A stretch of 64,000 bases of DNA, from the NCBI GenBank assembly GCA_027382625.1, contig JAJKFJ010023571.1, positions 21,204 to 85,203 on the forward strand, written 5' to 3'. The stretch is from Tetmemena sp. SeJ-2015. Its lineage: Eukaryota; Ciliophora; Spirotrichea; Sporadotrichida; Oxytrichidae. Made by a program: the position numbers and the translations under genes. Of this stretch, positions 18,078 through 29,389 are shown one piece after another. The notes below the pieces were generated by a model. That model had not been told where the DNA came from and made no database searches. It saw only the letters and a list, made by a program, of their open reading frames with translations. The first letter of the stretch is position 1. Each line of letters begins with the position of its first letter.

Positions 18078-19468
18078 TCAGGTAATTTCGCGAATTTTAA
18101 ACTGTCTACCTTTGATCGTGCAGCGTCCTAGTTTGTTTAAAACTTGATCGGCGATAGCACGATCTACTGCGACATAAGATATAAATTCAAACACATTAAT
18201 TTTTCCAACTTGATCCTTGCTAATGCCTACGTCGCCAGTCAGCGCACCTAGAATATCACCTGGACGTAATTTATCTTTTTTGCCTCCCGAGATGCAGATG
18301 CTAATTTTCGGTGCGATCAGCTCGGTTCTATTTGGACTCAAATCGGACAGTGACTTCCAAATCGCCTTTGTCCTTGATATTCTTCGATCAGTTTTACCCA
18401 TTTTTCTCATTCTTTGGTGCCGCAAGCGTCAAGGCTAAGCCACGTTCGCCAGCGCGACCAGTTGCTGCGACCAATGCGGTGAATGTGAACTTCTGTATCT
18501 TTCGAAACGTCAACATTAATTACTGCGCCTAAGGATTGAATATCGATGCCGCGCGCAGCGACATCGGTGGCAACCAGTACGGAGCAACTTTGATTGGCAA
18601 ATAAGACTAAGATTTCGTCTCGATCACGTTGTTCCATGTCGCCATGGAGAGCTAGTGCAGTGATACCTTGGTGTTGTAGTTCTTCTGCTAGTTCATCACA
18701 GTGAATTTTGGTGTTGCAAAATGCGATGGTCGAAGTTGGTTGGTAGTGAAACAGTAATTGGCTGACAGCCGCATTTCTATTTTCTGGCGCTACTTCAAAG
18801 AAGAATTGTTCGATTTGTTGACTGGCGTGCTGGCTTTCGACTTTTATTTCGACGGGGTCTCTTAAAAAGCTTGCTGTCGCGTGACGCATATCGCTTGGGT
18901 AAGTCGCTGAAAACAATACGGTTTGGCGGCGCGGAGAACAAGCTGCCACAATGCCAACAATATCTTCGAAGAAGCCCATGTCCACCATACGGTCAGCTTC
19001 ATCGAGTACAAGTGTTTGAACTGTTGCCAAGTTGATGCTATTGCGACCAATGTGATCTAGCAAGCGTCCTGGTGTGCCAACGACAATGTGCGCGCCGTGT
19101 TCGAGTGAGGCGATTTGTGGACGCATCGGTGTGCCTCCACACAATGTAAGAATTTTTACATTGGGGGTGGCACGTGCTAAGCGGCGTAATTCATTCGACA
19201 CTTGATCTGCCAATTCTCTGGTTGGGCAAACTACCAAGGCCTGGGTTGCAAAATAGCTGGGATTGAGTTTGCTTAAGATGCCGATGCCAAAGGCAGCAGT
19301 TTTGCCGCTCCCAGTTTTGGCTTGAGCAATTAAGTCACGTTGTTCTAGCATGACCGGAATACTGTTCGCTTGAATCTCTGTCATTTCAACGTAAGCCAGA
19401 CTGCTAAGATTGTTGATCAACGCAGGGCTTAGCGGTAGGTCGGAAAAGCGTTTTACAGTTTGGGTCAT
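18078..19468 (-). CDS. dbpA: ATP-dependent RNA helicase DbpA, frame-broken near the C-terminal third
   Basis: DEAD-box helicase that helps assemble the 50S subunit, guided by a C-terminal domain to 23S rRNA hairpin 92. Motifs: Q motif region, AKTGSGKTAAFG (Walker A), VLDEADRMVDMGF (DEAD), FSATYP (SAT) and HRIGR. The frame breaks near 18460 and 18400; ERGLALTLAAPKNE is readable in the next frame. The RNA-binding domain then continues from 18425 with GGKKDKLRPGDILGALTG, the DbpA hallmark. Two or three one-base indels explain all of it. Confidence 0.9.
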
Positions 19469-19785
19469 GTCGTTGCTCTTTTTTCTTAATTCTGAAAGAA
19501 GCGCGAAGTCTAACAGTTGCTGCTTGTCTATACCATGCTTGTCATATTCTAGAAATGTTTCGAGCGAACAAAGTGACTTGAATTTTTAGTCTAATTGATA
19601 TTTTTTTGTGCTTATTTTGGGCGCTGTATCGTAAGACTAGTGAAATTTGCCAATTATGTAACGAAAGTTTCATGTAAATAGAAAATAGACATGTTTCCTA
19701 GGTGCAGTGGTTTCGTGCTAAAATCTAAGGTTAGATGAATTCTTGAAATTTTGTCTTAACCCTTTCTTTTTATTGGAGTTTTTAG
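19469..19785. other. dbpA-ndk divergent intergenic region
   Basis: 317 bp without a gene. TG-C-TAAAAT (19716-19724) is a possible extended -10 for ndk; no convincing -35 goes with it. Confidence 0.45.
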
Positions 19786-20211
19786 ATGGCTATCGAACGT
19801 ACATTATCAATCATTAAACCTGATGCAGTTGCAAAAAATGTTATCGGTCAAATCGTAAGTCGCTTTGAAGGCGCTGGCTTGAAAGTTGTTGCAGCTCGTT
19901 TGACACAATTGTCCCGCGCTGAAGCAGAAGGTTTTTACGCTGTTCACGCTGCTCGCCCATTCTTTAAAGATTTGGTCGACTTCATGATCTCTGGTCCAGT
20001 ATTCGTGCAAGTATTGGAAGGCGAAGGCGCGATTTTGAAAAATCGTGACTTGATGGGCGCAACAGATCCTAAGAAAGCAGAAAAAGGCACAATCCGCGCT
20101 GATTTCGCGGAGTCAATCGATGCAAACGCAGTGCACGGTTCGGACGCGCCAGAAACAGCGGCTGTTGAAATCGCTTACTTCTTCCCAGCATTGAACGTGT
20201 ACTCACGTTAA
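19786..20211 (+). CDS. ndk: Nucleoside diphosphate kinase
   Basis: Transfers the gamma-phosphate between nucleoside triphosphates and diphosphates through a phospho-histidine. It has 141 residues, the usual length, with [11 protein letters not shown] at the start and the active-site His117 in NAVHGSD. The ribosome site is TTGGAG. It heads the conserved ndk-rlmN-pilW-rodZ-ispG-hisS block, as in other betaproteobacteria. Confidence 0.97.
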   Translation: MAIERTLSIIKPDAVAKNVIGQIVSRFEGAGLKVVAARLTQLSRAEAEGFYAVHAARPFFKDLVDFMISGPVFVQVLEGEGAILKNRDLMGATDPKKAEKGTIRADFAESIDANAVHGSDAPETAAVEIAYFFPALNVYSR

Positions 20212-20247
20212 TCTGTGCTAGGTTTGTTGAAGTAAATAGATGTTTTG

Positions 20248-20267
20248 ACTGGGGCGAATGCCCCAGT
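20248..20267 (+). terminator. Hairpin between ndk and rlmN
   Basis: ACTGGGGC and GCCCCAGT form a perfect 8 bp stem with a GAAT loop. No T run follows, so it may stabilise the ndk message more than stop transcription. Confidence 0.45.
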
Positions 20268-20340
20268 TGTGATTGGGCTTGGTTATGGAAAAATAATTAA
20301 GTGAAATCAGTTGTAGAAAATTAATTGAGAAGATTTAAAT

Positions 20341-21485
20341 GACGGTACTCACCAACTTATTGGATTTTGATCCTGCACAGCTCGTAGCATATATGGCGTG
20401 AGTTGGTGAGAAGCCATTTCGCGCAAAGCAATTGCAGCGTTGATTCATCAATTGGCCAAGCAATTGATGAAATGACGAATTCGCCAATCGTGCGAGAAAA
20501 TAGCTGGTTCGCGCGCATATTTCTGCACCTGCGGTAATCAGCGATCCATTTACATCGGCGATGGCACGCGTAAGTGGTTAGTCGATGTCGGAAACGGTAA
20601 TGCCGTTGAGACTGTTTTCATTCCGGAAGAAAATCGCGGCACTTTGTGTATTTCCACACAGGCTTGTTGCGCAGTAAATTGCCGTTTCTGTTCTACAGGA
20701 AAACAAGGATTTAATCGCAACTTGAGCGTGGGTGAAATTATCGGCCAGTTATGGATGGCTGAGTTCGAGTTGCGTCGGACTAAGGGCATAGAGCCGGGTC
20801 CAAAAGGTGAACGTCAAATTACCAATGTGGTAATGATGGGGATGGGGGAGCCACTTTTAAATTTTGAGCCCACCGTGACTGCCTTAAAGTTAATGCTTGA
20901 TGATAATGCATATGGTTTGTCGCGTCGCCGAGTGACTTTATCGACAGTTTGGTTGTTGCCAATTGATGAGATAAGCTCGCTAAAAGATGTCCATCACTTG
21001 CGATAAGCCTACACGCCTCAAATGATGAGGTTCGTGATCGGATTATTCCCTTAAATAAAAAATATCCGATTAGTGAATTACTCTTAGCCTGTAAGCGTTA
21101 TCTTGCTAAATCACCTAAAGATTATGTAACTTTTGAGTACGTAATGTTGAAGGATGTTAATGATCGCCTAGAACACGCTATTGAATTGACACGGCTAGTG
21201 AAGGGAATTGAATGTAAGTTTAATTTAATTCCGTTCAATCCTTTCCCTGAATCTGGTTTGAAACGTTCCCCCAATGTGCGCATTAAATTATTCGCACAAA
21301 TTTTGATGGACGCTGGTATTGTCACGACTGTGCGCAAAACGCGCGGTGATGATATTGATGCGGCATGTGGTCAGTTAGCCGGTGAGGTGCAAGATAGAAC
21401 GCGAGTACAAGAGCGTATGCAGCAAATGTCAGAGTATCAGAAGAAATTTGGTCCAAATTTTGGGAAAATTACGGAGATAAAATAA
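20341..21485 (+). pseudogene. rlmN: Dual-specificity 23S rRNA/tRNA adenine C2-methyltransferase RlmN, heavily frame-broken
   Basis: Radical-SAM enzyme that methylates A2503 of 23S rRNA and A37 of tRNAs. ATG 20341 (MTVLTNLLDFDPAQ) meets an in-frame TGA at 20401, beyond which GEKPFRAKQLQR is still family-like. The core resumes near 20644 with the cluster motif [13 protein letters not shown] and [17 protein letters not shown]. It breaks at about 20950-21010 and resumes to the end with the second catalytic-Cys segment [13 protein letters not shown]. The residue before the first cluster Cys is Cys instead of the usual Gly (QACCAVNC). At least four indels; probably sequence error. Confidence 0.85.
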
Positions 21486-22284
21486 TGAGATTTTTAAAGT
21501 CGACTTGTGTTCTGGTAATTACTTTTTGCGCGATTTCATTGTCGGCTTGTTCAAGCTCAAAATTTTCAAATTCTCTCGATGATGAGAAGACGGTTGCAGA
21601 GAATCCTGATCTGCAGCGACGGGTGTCGATTCGTATGCAATTGGCGGTCGACTACTTTAAGGAAGGTCAATTTAAGTTGGCTTTAGAAGAGATTCGAAAT
21701 GTTATCTCCATATCGCCGCAGTTCGCTAATGCTTATAGCTTGCGCGCGTTGATACAGATGGAAATGAAATGAAAAGAACTTAGGCTCTCAGAGAGATTTT
21801 CTGCATGCATTGAAGTTGGATCCAAGTAATTCAGAAATTCGCAATAACTATGCGTGGTTCTTATGCCAAAATGGACGAGAAAAACAAGCATTGCCACTGT
21901 ACGACAGGATATTAGGTGATCGTAGTTACCCAACCATGAAGCGATGATGAGTGCTGTGGTGTTTGTAGTCTGCGCATGAAAGATTTGAATAGCGCAGAAA
22001 AATACTTTTTGATGGCATATCAGCTCGATCCGATGAATCCTTCTGCGAATGCGAATTTGGCCAAGGTGTATTACGATAAGTCACAATTTGATAAGGCTAG
22101 GCCATTTATTCAGCGCGTTTTGAAAGATGAAATTTTTGCGGCAGATGTATTATGGATTGCGATAAAGATTGATCATAAATTAGGTGATCAAACCTCTGTA
22201 AATAATTTGGGAACTCAGCTGCGACGTCGACATCCAAATTCAAGAGAATTTGCTCTGTTTCAAAAAGGTGCTTTTAATGAGTGA
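21485..22284 (+). CDS. pilW: Type IV pilus biogenesis/stability lipoprotein PilW (PilF), frame-broken
   Basis: TPR lipoprotein that helps the PilQ secretin assemble in the outer membrane. The signal peptide ends in a lipobox LSAC (Cys22). The first TPR region (QLAVDYFKEGQFKLALEEI) is open to 21772. The frame then shifts, with FLHALKLDPSNSEIRNNYAW readable in between, and it resumes at 21976 (MKDLNSAEKYFLMAYQLDP) to 22284. Two or three indels. It abuts rlmN and overlaps rodZ by 8 bp, the typical arrangement. Confidence 0.85.
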
Positions 22285-23275
22285 TGTATTAGAGACTGAA
22301 GTGATGGATTCAAGCAAGCAGAGTATCGCGGTAGATAGCACAGCAACTTTGAATTCGGTAGGCGCTTCAGTTAGCGCTTAGTCGCAAGTTAAAAATTTTG
22401 GACAATCCACCTTAGTCGACTGAACATGAAAGTTTCGCAAGCGCCAAAGTCACGGGCTTTGAGTCGGATAATTTCGCGCACTTCCTAAAATGGTGATTGT
22501 GCGTGGATTTGTTAGAGCATATGCAAAGTTGTTGAGGATTGAAGCAGATCATCTGGTCGCCGCATTGCCGCGAGAGGCAGAATCGACGCAATTGGAAACG
22601 GCGATGCGTCCGGCTTTGTCGACCCCATTTGTTGAGTCGCGTTTGTCCTTGCATGGTAGTCACGATAATAATCGTCGATATATTATTGGTGTCGTCGTTT
22701 TGATTGTCATTATTGGGGTTTTCTTGATTTTGCAATCGACCGAGTTTGGTAAAAACATTCGTAGTGCTTTTGAACAAAAAGAGAATGCCGCTGTGACGCA
22801 AGCTTTGGATTCTTCTCCTGTGCTCGATGAGTTGGTTGTCGCTCAACCTAGTCAAGTGCTCCACACGGTCCCAAATTCTGTAGCAGCTTCGGTTGCGTCT
22901 GTTGAGGTCAATGCGGTAGCTGCTAGCACGGTTGATACGGCAGGTACTGCTTCTGTAGCTACTCCAGCAATAGCTGAGACTATTGATTCTAGTAAGCCAG
23001 CAGCTTCATTGGCGGAACCGGTAACAGCATCTTCGCCTAGCGATTCGTTTGTTCTTAAGTTTCGGCAAGATTCTTGGGTGCAGGTAAAAACTGAAGCTGG
23101 TACTATTTTGAGTTCTCACTTGGCAAAAGCAGGAACTGAGGAAGCATTTAGCGCGAAGCAAGTGCTATACGTCAAACTTGGTAATGCTGCGGGAGTTGAT
23201 GCTATCTTGCGTGGTTCGCCAATCAGTGTGACTTCTGAGCGTGGCAATAACGTCGCTAACTTGGTTGTGAAGTAA
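22277..23275 (+). pseudogene. rodZ: Cytoskeleton protein RodZ (helix-turn-helix, membrane span, DUF4115), frame-broken
   Basis: Bitopic protein that links MreB to the cell-wall machinery. ATG 22277 (MSDVLETEVMDSSKQ) overlaps pilW, but stops at about 22379-22430 interrupt the helix-turn-helix domain. From about 22490 the frame is open: VIVRGFVRAYAKLLRIEADH, a membrane helix (RRYIIGVVVLIVIIGVFLIL), a Ser/Ala/Pro-rich linker and the C-terminal domain (DSWVQVKTEAGTILSS). The head and body are in the same frame, so the indels compensate. Confidence 0.82.
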
Positions 23276-23277
23276 AT

Positions 23278-24450
23278 ATGCTAGTCGATTTAAAAGAAAT
23301 TGCTTGTGGTGCGGCTTTACGACGTCAATCTCGGACTGTTCAAATTCGTTATCGAGATAAAATTGTTGTTGTGGGTGGCGACGCTCCGGTTGTTATCCAA
23401 TCTATGACCAATACTGATACAGCTGATGCGATCGCTACAGCAATTCAAATTAAGGAATTGGCGCGAGCTGGTTCTGAGTTGGTGCGGATCACTGTCAATA
23501 ATCCAGAGGCTGCACAAGCAGTACCTGCGATTCGCGAACAGCTGGATCGCATGGGTATCGATGTGCCCTTGGTTGGCGATTTTCATTACAACGGACATAC
23601 TCTTTTGAGAGACTTTCCCGATTGTGCGAAAGCTCTGTCGAAGTATAGAATTAATCCTGGCAATGTTGGTCAGGGTACGAAGCGTGATACCCAATTTGCA
23701 CAAATGATCGAAATGGCAGTCTTTACCAGAAGCCGTCGAATTGGTTTAATGGGGCGTTTGGGTCAGGCCTTTTTGGCGCGCATCTGGATGAAATTTTGGG
23801 GCTGGTCCGCTAAGTGCTCGAGTCATGTATAGGCTTTTATCATCAGCATTAATTCCGGCCCCCGAGCAGTTGGCTTGCGGAAACAGATTATTTTTTCGGG
23901 GAAAGTACGGGGGTGCAGGATTTGATCTCTGTTACGTGAAATTGGCCGGGATTATCCTTTTCACTTTGGGTTTTACGAGGCATGGGCAAAGTTTTGTTCC
24001 TCCAGCCCGCCTTTCGTTTCTGTGCAAAAGGTGGAACATTCGTTTTTCCCCCGCCGGGGGTCGCGAAAGAAGGGGTTTTCGCCGGAAAATTTTCAAACCG
24101 GTTGCGTAAGTTTTGCCATGGGGAGCCTGCCCCGGTGTGGGGACAAACCCACTTTTTCAAGACTGCAAGAATTACTTTTTGCGGGGAAAAAAGCCTTTGG
24201 AAAAAAAAATTCCAGGGGTTAAGATAAGGTGGCAGTATGGGTGATTGTAATGGCCCGGGAACAAAGCATGCGAATTGGATAGTTTTCCGGAACAGGGACC
24301 CCGCGCGGTTTTTAGGGGAAAATGACTTTTCGGGTGGAAAAAATCGCGCAAGGGGTTTCCCAAAAAAATTTTTTGGTTATGTGCAGACACGTTTCTCATC
24401 ACAAGCTTAAAGATTTTAAGATTGTTACAATCACAGACATGTTTAATTAA
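23278..24450 (+). pseudogene. ispG: 4-hydroxy-3-methylbut-2-enyl diphosphate synthase IspG (GcpE), error-dense C-terminal two thirds
   Basis: Fe-S enzyme of the MEP isoprenoid pathway. The first 150 residues are clean: [20 protein letters not shown], then [12 protein letters not shown] and INPGNVGQG. From about 23710 the frame slips repeatedly, and from 23,830 the sequence is full of stretched homopolymers. Fragments remain readable across frames: VRIGVN-like and LLARIMDEN-like runs, then pieces matching the ACPGCGR cluster segment and the NGPGESKHANIG region near 24,240-24,270. An in-frame end at TAA 24450 fits. The gene is essential in bacteria using this pathway, so the damage is almost surely in the sequence, not the organism. 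Confidence 0.85.
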
Positions 24451-24470
24451 AAGAAATTGGAAATGACGGC

Positions 24471-25766
24471 ATGTCCAAAAGATAAAAATAGAAAAAATCG
24501 TGGTATCAGGGAAATGAATGACTTTCTTCCTGAGCGGTGCATTTTGGGAATTATTTGAAAATACGGTGCAATCTGTGTTGAAGAGTTACGGTTTTCAGCA
24601 AATGAGGACGCCGATCGTTGAGGCAACGCCATTGTTTGCGCGCGGCTTGGGAGCGGTGACCGATATCGTCGAAAAAGAAAGTTTTTTTTGAAATTCTAAA
24701 TGGCCAAAGTTAATTCCCCCCCAAAACCGTGGGATTGTGCGTGCAGCACTTGAACATAACATCACTTACGATGGACCAAAGCGTGTTTGGTATAACGGGC
24801 CGATGTTCCGTCATGAAAAGCCGCAACGTGGACGTTATCGTCAATTTCATCAAGTTGGTGCAGAAGCTTTAGGCTTTGCCGGTCCGGATATTGATGCCGA
24901 ATTGATTGTAATGTGTCAGCGCTTGTGGGACGATTTGGGGCTCACAAATGTACGCTTAGAGTTGAACTCGATTGGTGATGCAGCGGAACGTAATCAACAT
25001 CGTGCAGAATTGATTACTTACTTCGAACAGCACAAAGATCAGTTAGATGCAGAGGCGCAGCGTCGATTGTACTCAAATCCTTTGCGTATTCTTGATACAA
25101 AAAATCCTAGCATGCAAAACTTGGTAAATAATGCACCGAAGTTGTGGGATTTCTTAGGCAAAGAATCAAAAAGCACATTTGAAGGGGGCCCAAATTTTTT
25201 AGTCAAAATAGTTCCAGTTAAACCCGATTGGTGCGTGGCGGTTTTGAGGTGTTTGGGGTATGACGAGGGGGTCGCAAGGCACTTTTGTGCCGGTGGTCGA
25301 TACGTATTGTTCCGATTTTGGGCGGTAAACAACCCCAGTTGGGGTTTTGCGGGGCTTTTTAAACGCTTGTGGATGATAAAAGTCAACGGGATGCGGGGTC
25401 GTCATCTGATGTGTTTTAGTGATCGGCGAAAAGCGAAAAATGCAATCTTTTGTTTTAGGTGAGCGTTTGCGTGATGCCGGTTTAGATGTTGTGTTACATT
25501 GCGCATCTGCTACTGGAATCGGTAGTTTTAAATCGCAAATGAAAAAGGCAGATGCCAGTGGCGCTGCATTTGCTGTGATTATTGGCGAAGACGAGGCTGC
25601 TGCTGAAACTGTCACTGTGAAGTCAATGCGTTCAGAAGACTTTGCAAATAATCAAATTAGTGTTCCTTTTGATACCGCTGTTGATTACTTAGTTGATCAA
25701 ATCGTTGGTGCTGATCACGACGAATCTCAGTGCGATAATCCTAATCATATTCACCTTCATCATTAA
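24471..25766 (+). pseudogene. hisS: Histidine-tRNA ligase, frame-broken with two error-dense patches
   Basis: Class II aminoacyl-tRNA synthetase. The N-terminus from ATG 24471 is readable only by changing frames (MSKDK, then RGMND-like sequence, then [20 protein letters not shown]). The first clean block is 24737-25180: motif 2 ([20 protein letters not shown]), [11 protein letters not shown] and ELNSIGD. A noisy stretch at 25,180-25,440 hides the HisA motif, though CAGGRY survives. The anticodon-binding domain is clean again from 25,440 ([16 protein letters not shown]). A His-rich tail ends the protein. The single copy of an essential gene. Confidence 0.88.
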
Positions 25767-25772
25767 TAAAAA

Positions 25773-26441
25773 ATGGCATACGATCTCGAAGAGCAAGAAC
25801 AGATAGACACCCTCAAGGCTTGGTGGAAACAATATGGTAATTTAATTACTTGGTTATTAATCGCTGCTTTGTCCAGTTTTGCAGCTTGGACGGCTTGGAA
25901 GAATTATCAATTAGGCCAAGCAAGTCAGGCGTCAACAATTTACGAAGAAGTGCAACGTGCAGCTGCATTGAAAGACAATGCAAAAGTGCAGGGTGCTAGT
26001 GCAAACTTGGTGACCAAATTTGCCGCTACCTCGTACGCAACGATGGCCGCTTTGACAGCAGCTAAAACCGCGTTTGACGCAAATGATTTGAAGACAGCAA
26101 AAACACAATTGTCATGGGTTGTTGATCATGGACATACTAAAGAATTTCAAGCGTTGGCGAAACTACGATTGGCTGCGATTTTTCTAGATGAAAAAAATCT
26201 GGATGAGGCTTTGAAGACTTTGTCTGGCGAGTTTCCTGCCGAGTTTGAAGCTGATGTGCTAGACAGAAAAGCAGATGTTTTTGTTGCGCAAAATAAGCTC
26301 AAAGAAGCGCGTGAAACGTACAAGAGTGCATTGGATAAAATGGGTGAGAAGCATGTTGGTAAACAACTAGTGCAAATTAAGCTAGATGCGTTGGGTGGTG
26401 CGCCCGAAATGAAAGTTGCTGTAACTTCAGACAAGAAATAA
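25773..26441 (+). CDS. yfgM: YfgM-family membrane-anchored TPR protein
   Basis: 222 residues: a cytoplasmic N-terminus (MAYDLEEQEQIDTLKAWWKQ), one membrane helix (about 23-41) and periplasmic TPR-like repeats. The ELEEQEQI-LK-WWK pattern is the YfgM signature; YfgM is an ancillary SecYEG partner that works with periplasmic chaperones. It lies 6 bp after hisS and 1 bp before bamB, as in most betaproteobacteria. Note that its E. coli partner PpiD is also in this window. Confidence 0.92.
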   Translation: MAYDLEEQEQIDTLKAWWKQYGNLITWLLIAALSSFAAWTAWKNYQLGQASQASTIYEEVQRAAALKDNAKVQGASANLVTKFAATSYATMAALTAAKTAFDANDLKTAKTQLSWVVDHGHTKEFQALAKLRLAAIFLDEKNLDEALKTLSGEFPAEFEADVLDRKADVFVAQNKLKEARETYKSALDKMGEKHVGKQLVQIKLDALGGAPEMKVAVTSDKK

Positions 26442-26442
26442 T

Positions 26443-27609
26443 ATGAAATTGACTATGCTTCCTCGCAGCCTCGCCGTATCCTTGTTTAGCGTTACTTTGT
26501 TAAGCGCTTGTTCTAGTTTATCTTGGCTTAATCCATTTGCAAAAGAAGACACAAAGACAGCGCCTGCACCTTTGCAAATATTTACGCCAAGTATGTCGGT
26601 AAAAAATGCTTGGACGCTTAGTGTAGGAAGTTCTGGAGAGTATTTTTTTAGTCCTGCTGTAGTCGGCGCTGAATTGTATGCAGCAAGTGCAGATGGCACG
26701 ATTGCTAAGGTCAATGCAGCGAATGGGCAGCTTGTCTGGAAGGTTAAAGCTGATCTGCCATTGACTGCAGGTGTCGGTGCGAATACAAAGACGGTGGCGG
26801 TAGCTGCACAGAAAGGTGCTTTGTTCACCTATGACACCCAAGGTAAATTGCGTTGGAAAGCACAAGCTAGTAGCGAAATTTTGTCGGTTCCAGCGGTAAC
26901 TGATTCTTTGGTATTGGTTCATAGTATCGATAATCGAATTACAGCGTTTGACGCGGATACTGGCGCATTAAAATGGGCAGTTGAGCGCCCATTGCCCGTA
27001 TTGACTTTGCGTATGGCGACCGGTATTACAGTCAAAGATCAAATTGGTTTGGTTTCTACGCCAGGTGGAAAGTTGATCGCATTGGCCTTGCAAAATGGTG
27101 GCTTGCGCTGGGAGGCAACGGCTGCAGAACCAAAAGGCGCAACAGAATTAGAGCGTATCGTTGATATGTCTGGTGCGCCAGCGTTGGTAGGCAATACAGT
27201 TTGTGCTGCTAGTTATCAAGGTCGTATTGCTTGCTTTGATGCAGCGAATGGTACAGTCAAATGGGCTAAGAGTATTTCTAGCGAGGTTGGTGTTGCAGCT
27301 GACGAGCGTTTTGCTTTTGCCGCTGACAATGCAGGAGGTGTCTATGGTTATGACATCAATGGTGGTGCCACGGTATGGAAGAATGATAAGTTGACTAATC
27401 GCGGTCTAGCTACACCAACTTCGTTTGGTCGCGCTGTTGTGATTGGCGATCGATTGGGATTCCTGCATTTTTTATCAAGAGAAGATGGTTCCTTCTTGGC
27501 ACGTATGCCAACGGATGGAAGTAAGATTATGTCTGCGCCGGTGATTGCCGGTAATAACCTGATTGTGCAAACAAAATCAGGTGCTGTTGTCGCATTCGCG
27601 ACGGAATAA
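26443..27609 (+). CDS. bamB: Outer membrane protein assembly factor BamB
   Basis: Lipoprotein of the BAM complex that inserts outer membrane beta-barrels. It has 388 residues. The signal peptide ends at a lipobox LLSAC (Cys23), followed by an eight-bladed PQQ-like beta-propeller with blade motifs such as [18 protein letters not shown] and [13 protein letters not shown]. The frame is intact. It starts immediately after yfgM and ends 4 bp before der. Confidence 0.95.
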   Translation: MKLTMLPRSLAVSLFSVTLLSACSSLSWLNPFAKEDTKTAPAPLQIFTPSMSVKNAWTLSVGSSGEYFFSPAVVGAELYAASADGTIAKVNAANGQLVWKVKADLPLTAGVGANTKTVAVAAQKGALFTYDTQGKLRWKAQASSEILSVPAVTDSLVLVHSIDNRITAFDADTGALKWAVERPLPVLTLRMATGITVKDQIGLVSTPGGKLIALALQNGGLRWEATAAEPKGATELERIVDMSGAPALVGNTVCAASYQGRIACFDAANGTVKWAKSISSEVGVAADERFAFAADNAGGVYGYDINGGATVWKNDKLTNRGLATPTSFGRAVVIGDRLGFLHFLSREDGSFLARMPTDGSKIMSAPVIAGNNLIVQTKSGAVVAFATE

Positions 27610-27613
27610 ATTA

Positions 27614-28960
27614 ATGAAACCAGTAATTGCTTTAATCGGCCGACCCAATGTCGGTAAATCCACTTTGTTCAATCGTTTGACACGGACTCGTGACGCTTTG
27701 GTTGCCGATTTGCCAGGCTTAACGCGCGATCGTCATTATGGCGAAGGACGGGTTGGTGAGCGCCCATTTTTGGTAATTGATACGGGTGGTTTTGAGCCAG
27801 TTGCGAAAGAAGGCATCATGCATGAGATGGCGAAGCAAACCAAGCAAGCCGTTGCAGAAGCGATTGATGTGATTATTTTTTGGTAGACGGTCGACAAGGA
27901 CTCACGCCACACGATAAAACCATTACTGATTTCTTGCGTAAATCTGGCCGCTCAGTCATGTTGGTGGTGAATAAGGCAGAAGGAATGCGTTATACCAGCG
28001 TTGCAGCTGACTTCTACGAACTAGGCTTAGGCGATCCTTATGTGATTTCCTCCGCACACGGGGATGGCGTTACTGATTTGGTTGAGGAAGCGCTGAATAT
28101 TGCACACGCCTCACGTCCAGATGAGCCAGAAGAAAATCTTGATGCCGCCAAAGGTATAAAAATTGCGATTGTTGGTCGCCCGAACGTTGGTAAATCAACC
28201 TTGGTAAATACTTTGTTGGGTGAAGAGCGGGTAATCGCGTTTGATATGCCTGGAACCACCCGAGACTCAATTGAAATTCCATTTGAGCGTGATGGTCAGC
28301 AATATACTTTAATCGATACGGCGGGTATTCGTCGTCGTGGCAAGGTGTTTGAGGCGATTGAAAAATTCTCCGTGGTGAAAACTTTGCAGTCAGTATCTGA
28401 AGCGAATGTTGTTCTATTATTGTTGGATGCTCAACAAGACATTTCTGAACAAGATGCGCATATCGCTGGATTTATTCTTGAGTCTGGACGCGCACTGGTT
28501 GTTGGCGTCAATAAGTGGGATGGTTTGCAAAGTGATCGACGTGACGAAATTAAAATGGATATTGAGCGTAAGTTGAATTTCTTAACATTTGCTAAATTTC
28601 ATTTCATCTCAGCGTTAAAGTCAACTGGCATAGGTCCGTTGATGAAATCGATTGATTCTGCATATGAAGCGGCGATGGCCAATCTGTCTACGCCAAAATT
28701 GACTCGTGCATTGATTGAGGCTGTTGAACATCAAACAGCCTAAGCGTAAAGGATCGATTCGTCCGAAAATGCGTTATGCACATCAAGGTGGACAAAATCC
28801 ACCGATCATTGTTATTCACGGTAATGCGTTAGAGGCGATTGGTGATGTCTATAAACGTTATCTTGAAAAACATTTTAGAGAAACATTTAATTTAACGGGC
28901 ACACCTTTGCGTATCGAGATGCGTTCTGGGAAAAATCCGTTTACCAAAGATTCGAAGTAA
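27614..28960 (+). CDS. der: Ribosome biogenesis GTPase Der (EngA), two frameshifts
   Basis: Essential double-GTPase for 50S assembly. The first G domain has [14 protein letters not shown] and VIDTGGF, the second [16 protein letters not shown] and [15 protein letters not shown], and the C-terminal KH-like domain ends with [11 protein letters not shown]. The first break is at about 27882, where six T's stand where seven are needed to read [11 protein letters not shown]. The second is at about 28730, where one extra A in CATCAAACAGCC separates EHQ from QPKRKG. Correcting those two gives an uninterrupted family-length frame. Confidence 0.94.
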
Positions 28961-29108
28961 AAGCACTGTTGATACAAACTTTACTTCGTTAAATTTCTTT
29001 GAAGTATTTTAAAAATGAATTTCTCGTGGTATCTTAATTATCTTTTGGACACTTGAAATAATCAAAGGTGTCCCCAACTCCTAATCACAACAACACAATG
29101 GAGCTGTT

Positions 29109-29345
29109 ATGAGCAATAAAGGGCAACTGTTACAAGACCCATTTTTGAATGCGTTAAGAAAAGAACACATTCCTGTATCAATTTATTTGGTCAATGGCAT
29201 TAAGTTACAAGGTCATGTCGAGTCGTTTGATCAGTATGTGGTGTTGTTGCGTAATACAGTCACGCAAATGGTATACAAGCACGCAATTTCTACTGTTGTT
29301 CCTGCGCGTGCAGTGAGCATTAATTCCGAATCTGAAGCTGAGTAA
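29109..29345 (+). CDS. hfq: RNA chaperone Hfq
   Basis: Hexameric Sm-like protein that pairs small RNAs with messages. It is 78 residues, normal for betaproteobacteria. The Sm1 motif is in [20 protein letters not shown] and the Sm2 motif is [13 protein letters not shown] 29109 follows GGAGCTGTT. It heads the hfq-hflX-hflK-hflC set. A 148 bp gap after der probably holds its own promoter. Confidence 0.97.
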   Translation: MSNKGQLLQDPFLNALRKEHIPVSIYLVNGIKLQGHVESFDQYVVLLRNTVTQMVYKHAISTVVPARAVSINSESEAE

Positions 29346-29389
29346 TTATTCTTGAATTTTTCAGGTATTCGAATTTCTTTTAGGTTCAT

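Noticed and set aside
23888..24402. Minus-strand open frames in the ispG patch
   Set aside because: They come from homopolymer-rich noise; plus-strand fragments match IspG instead.
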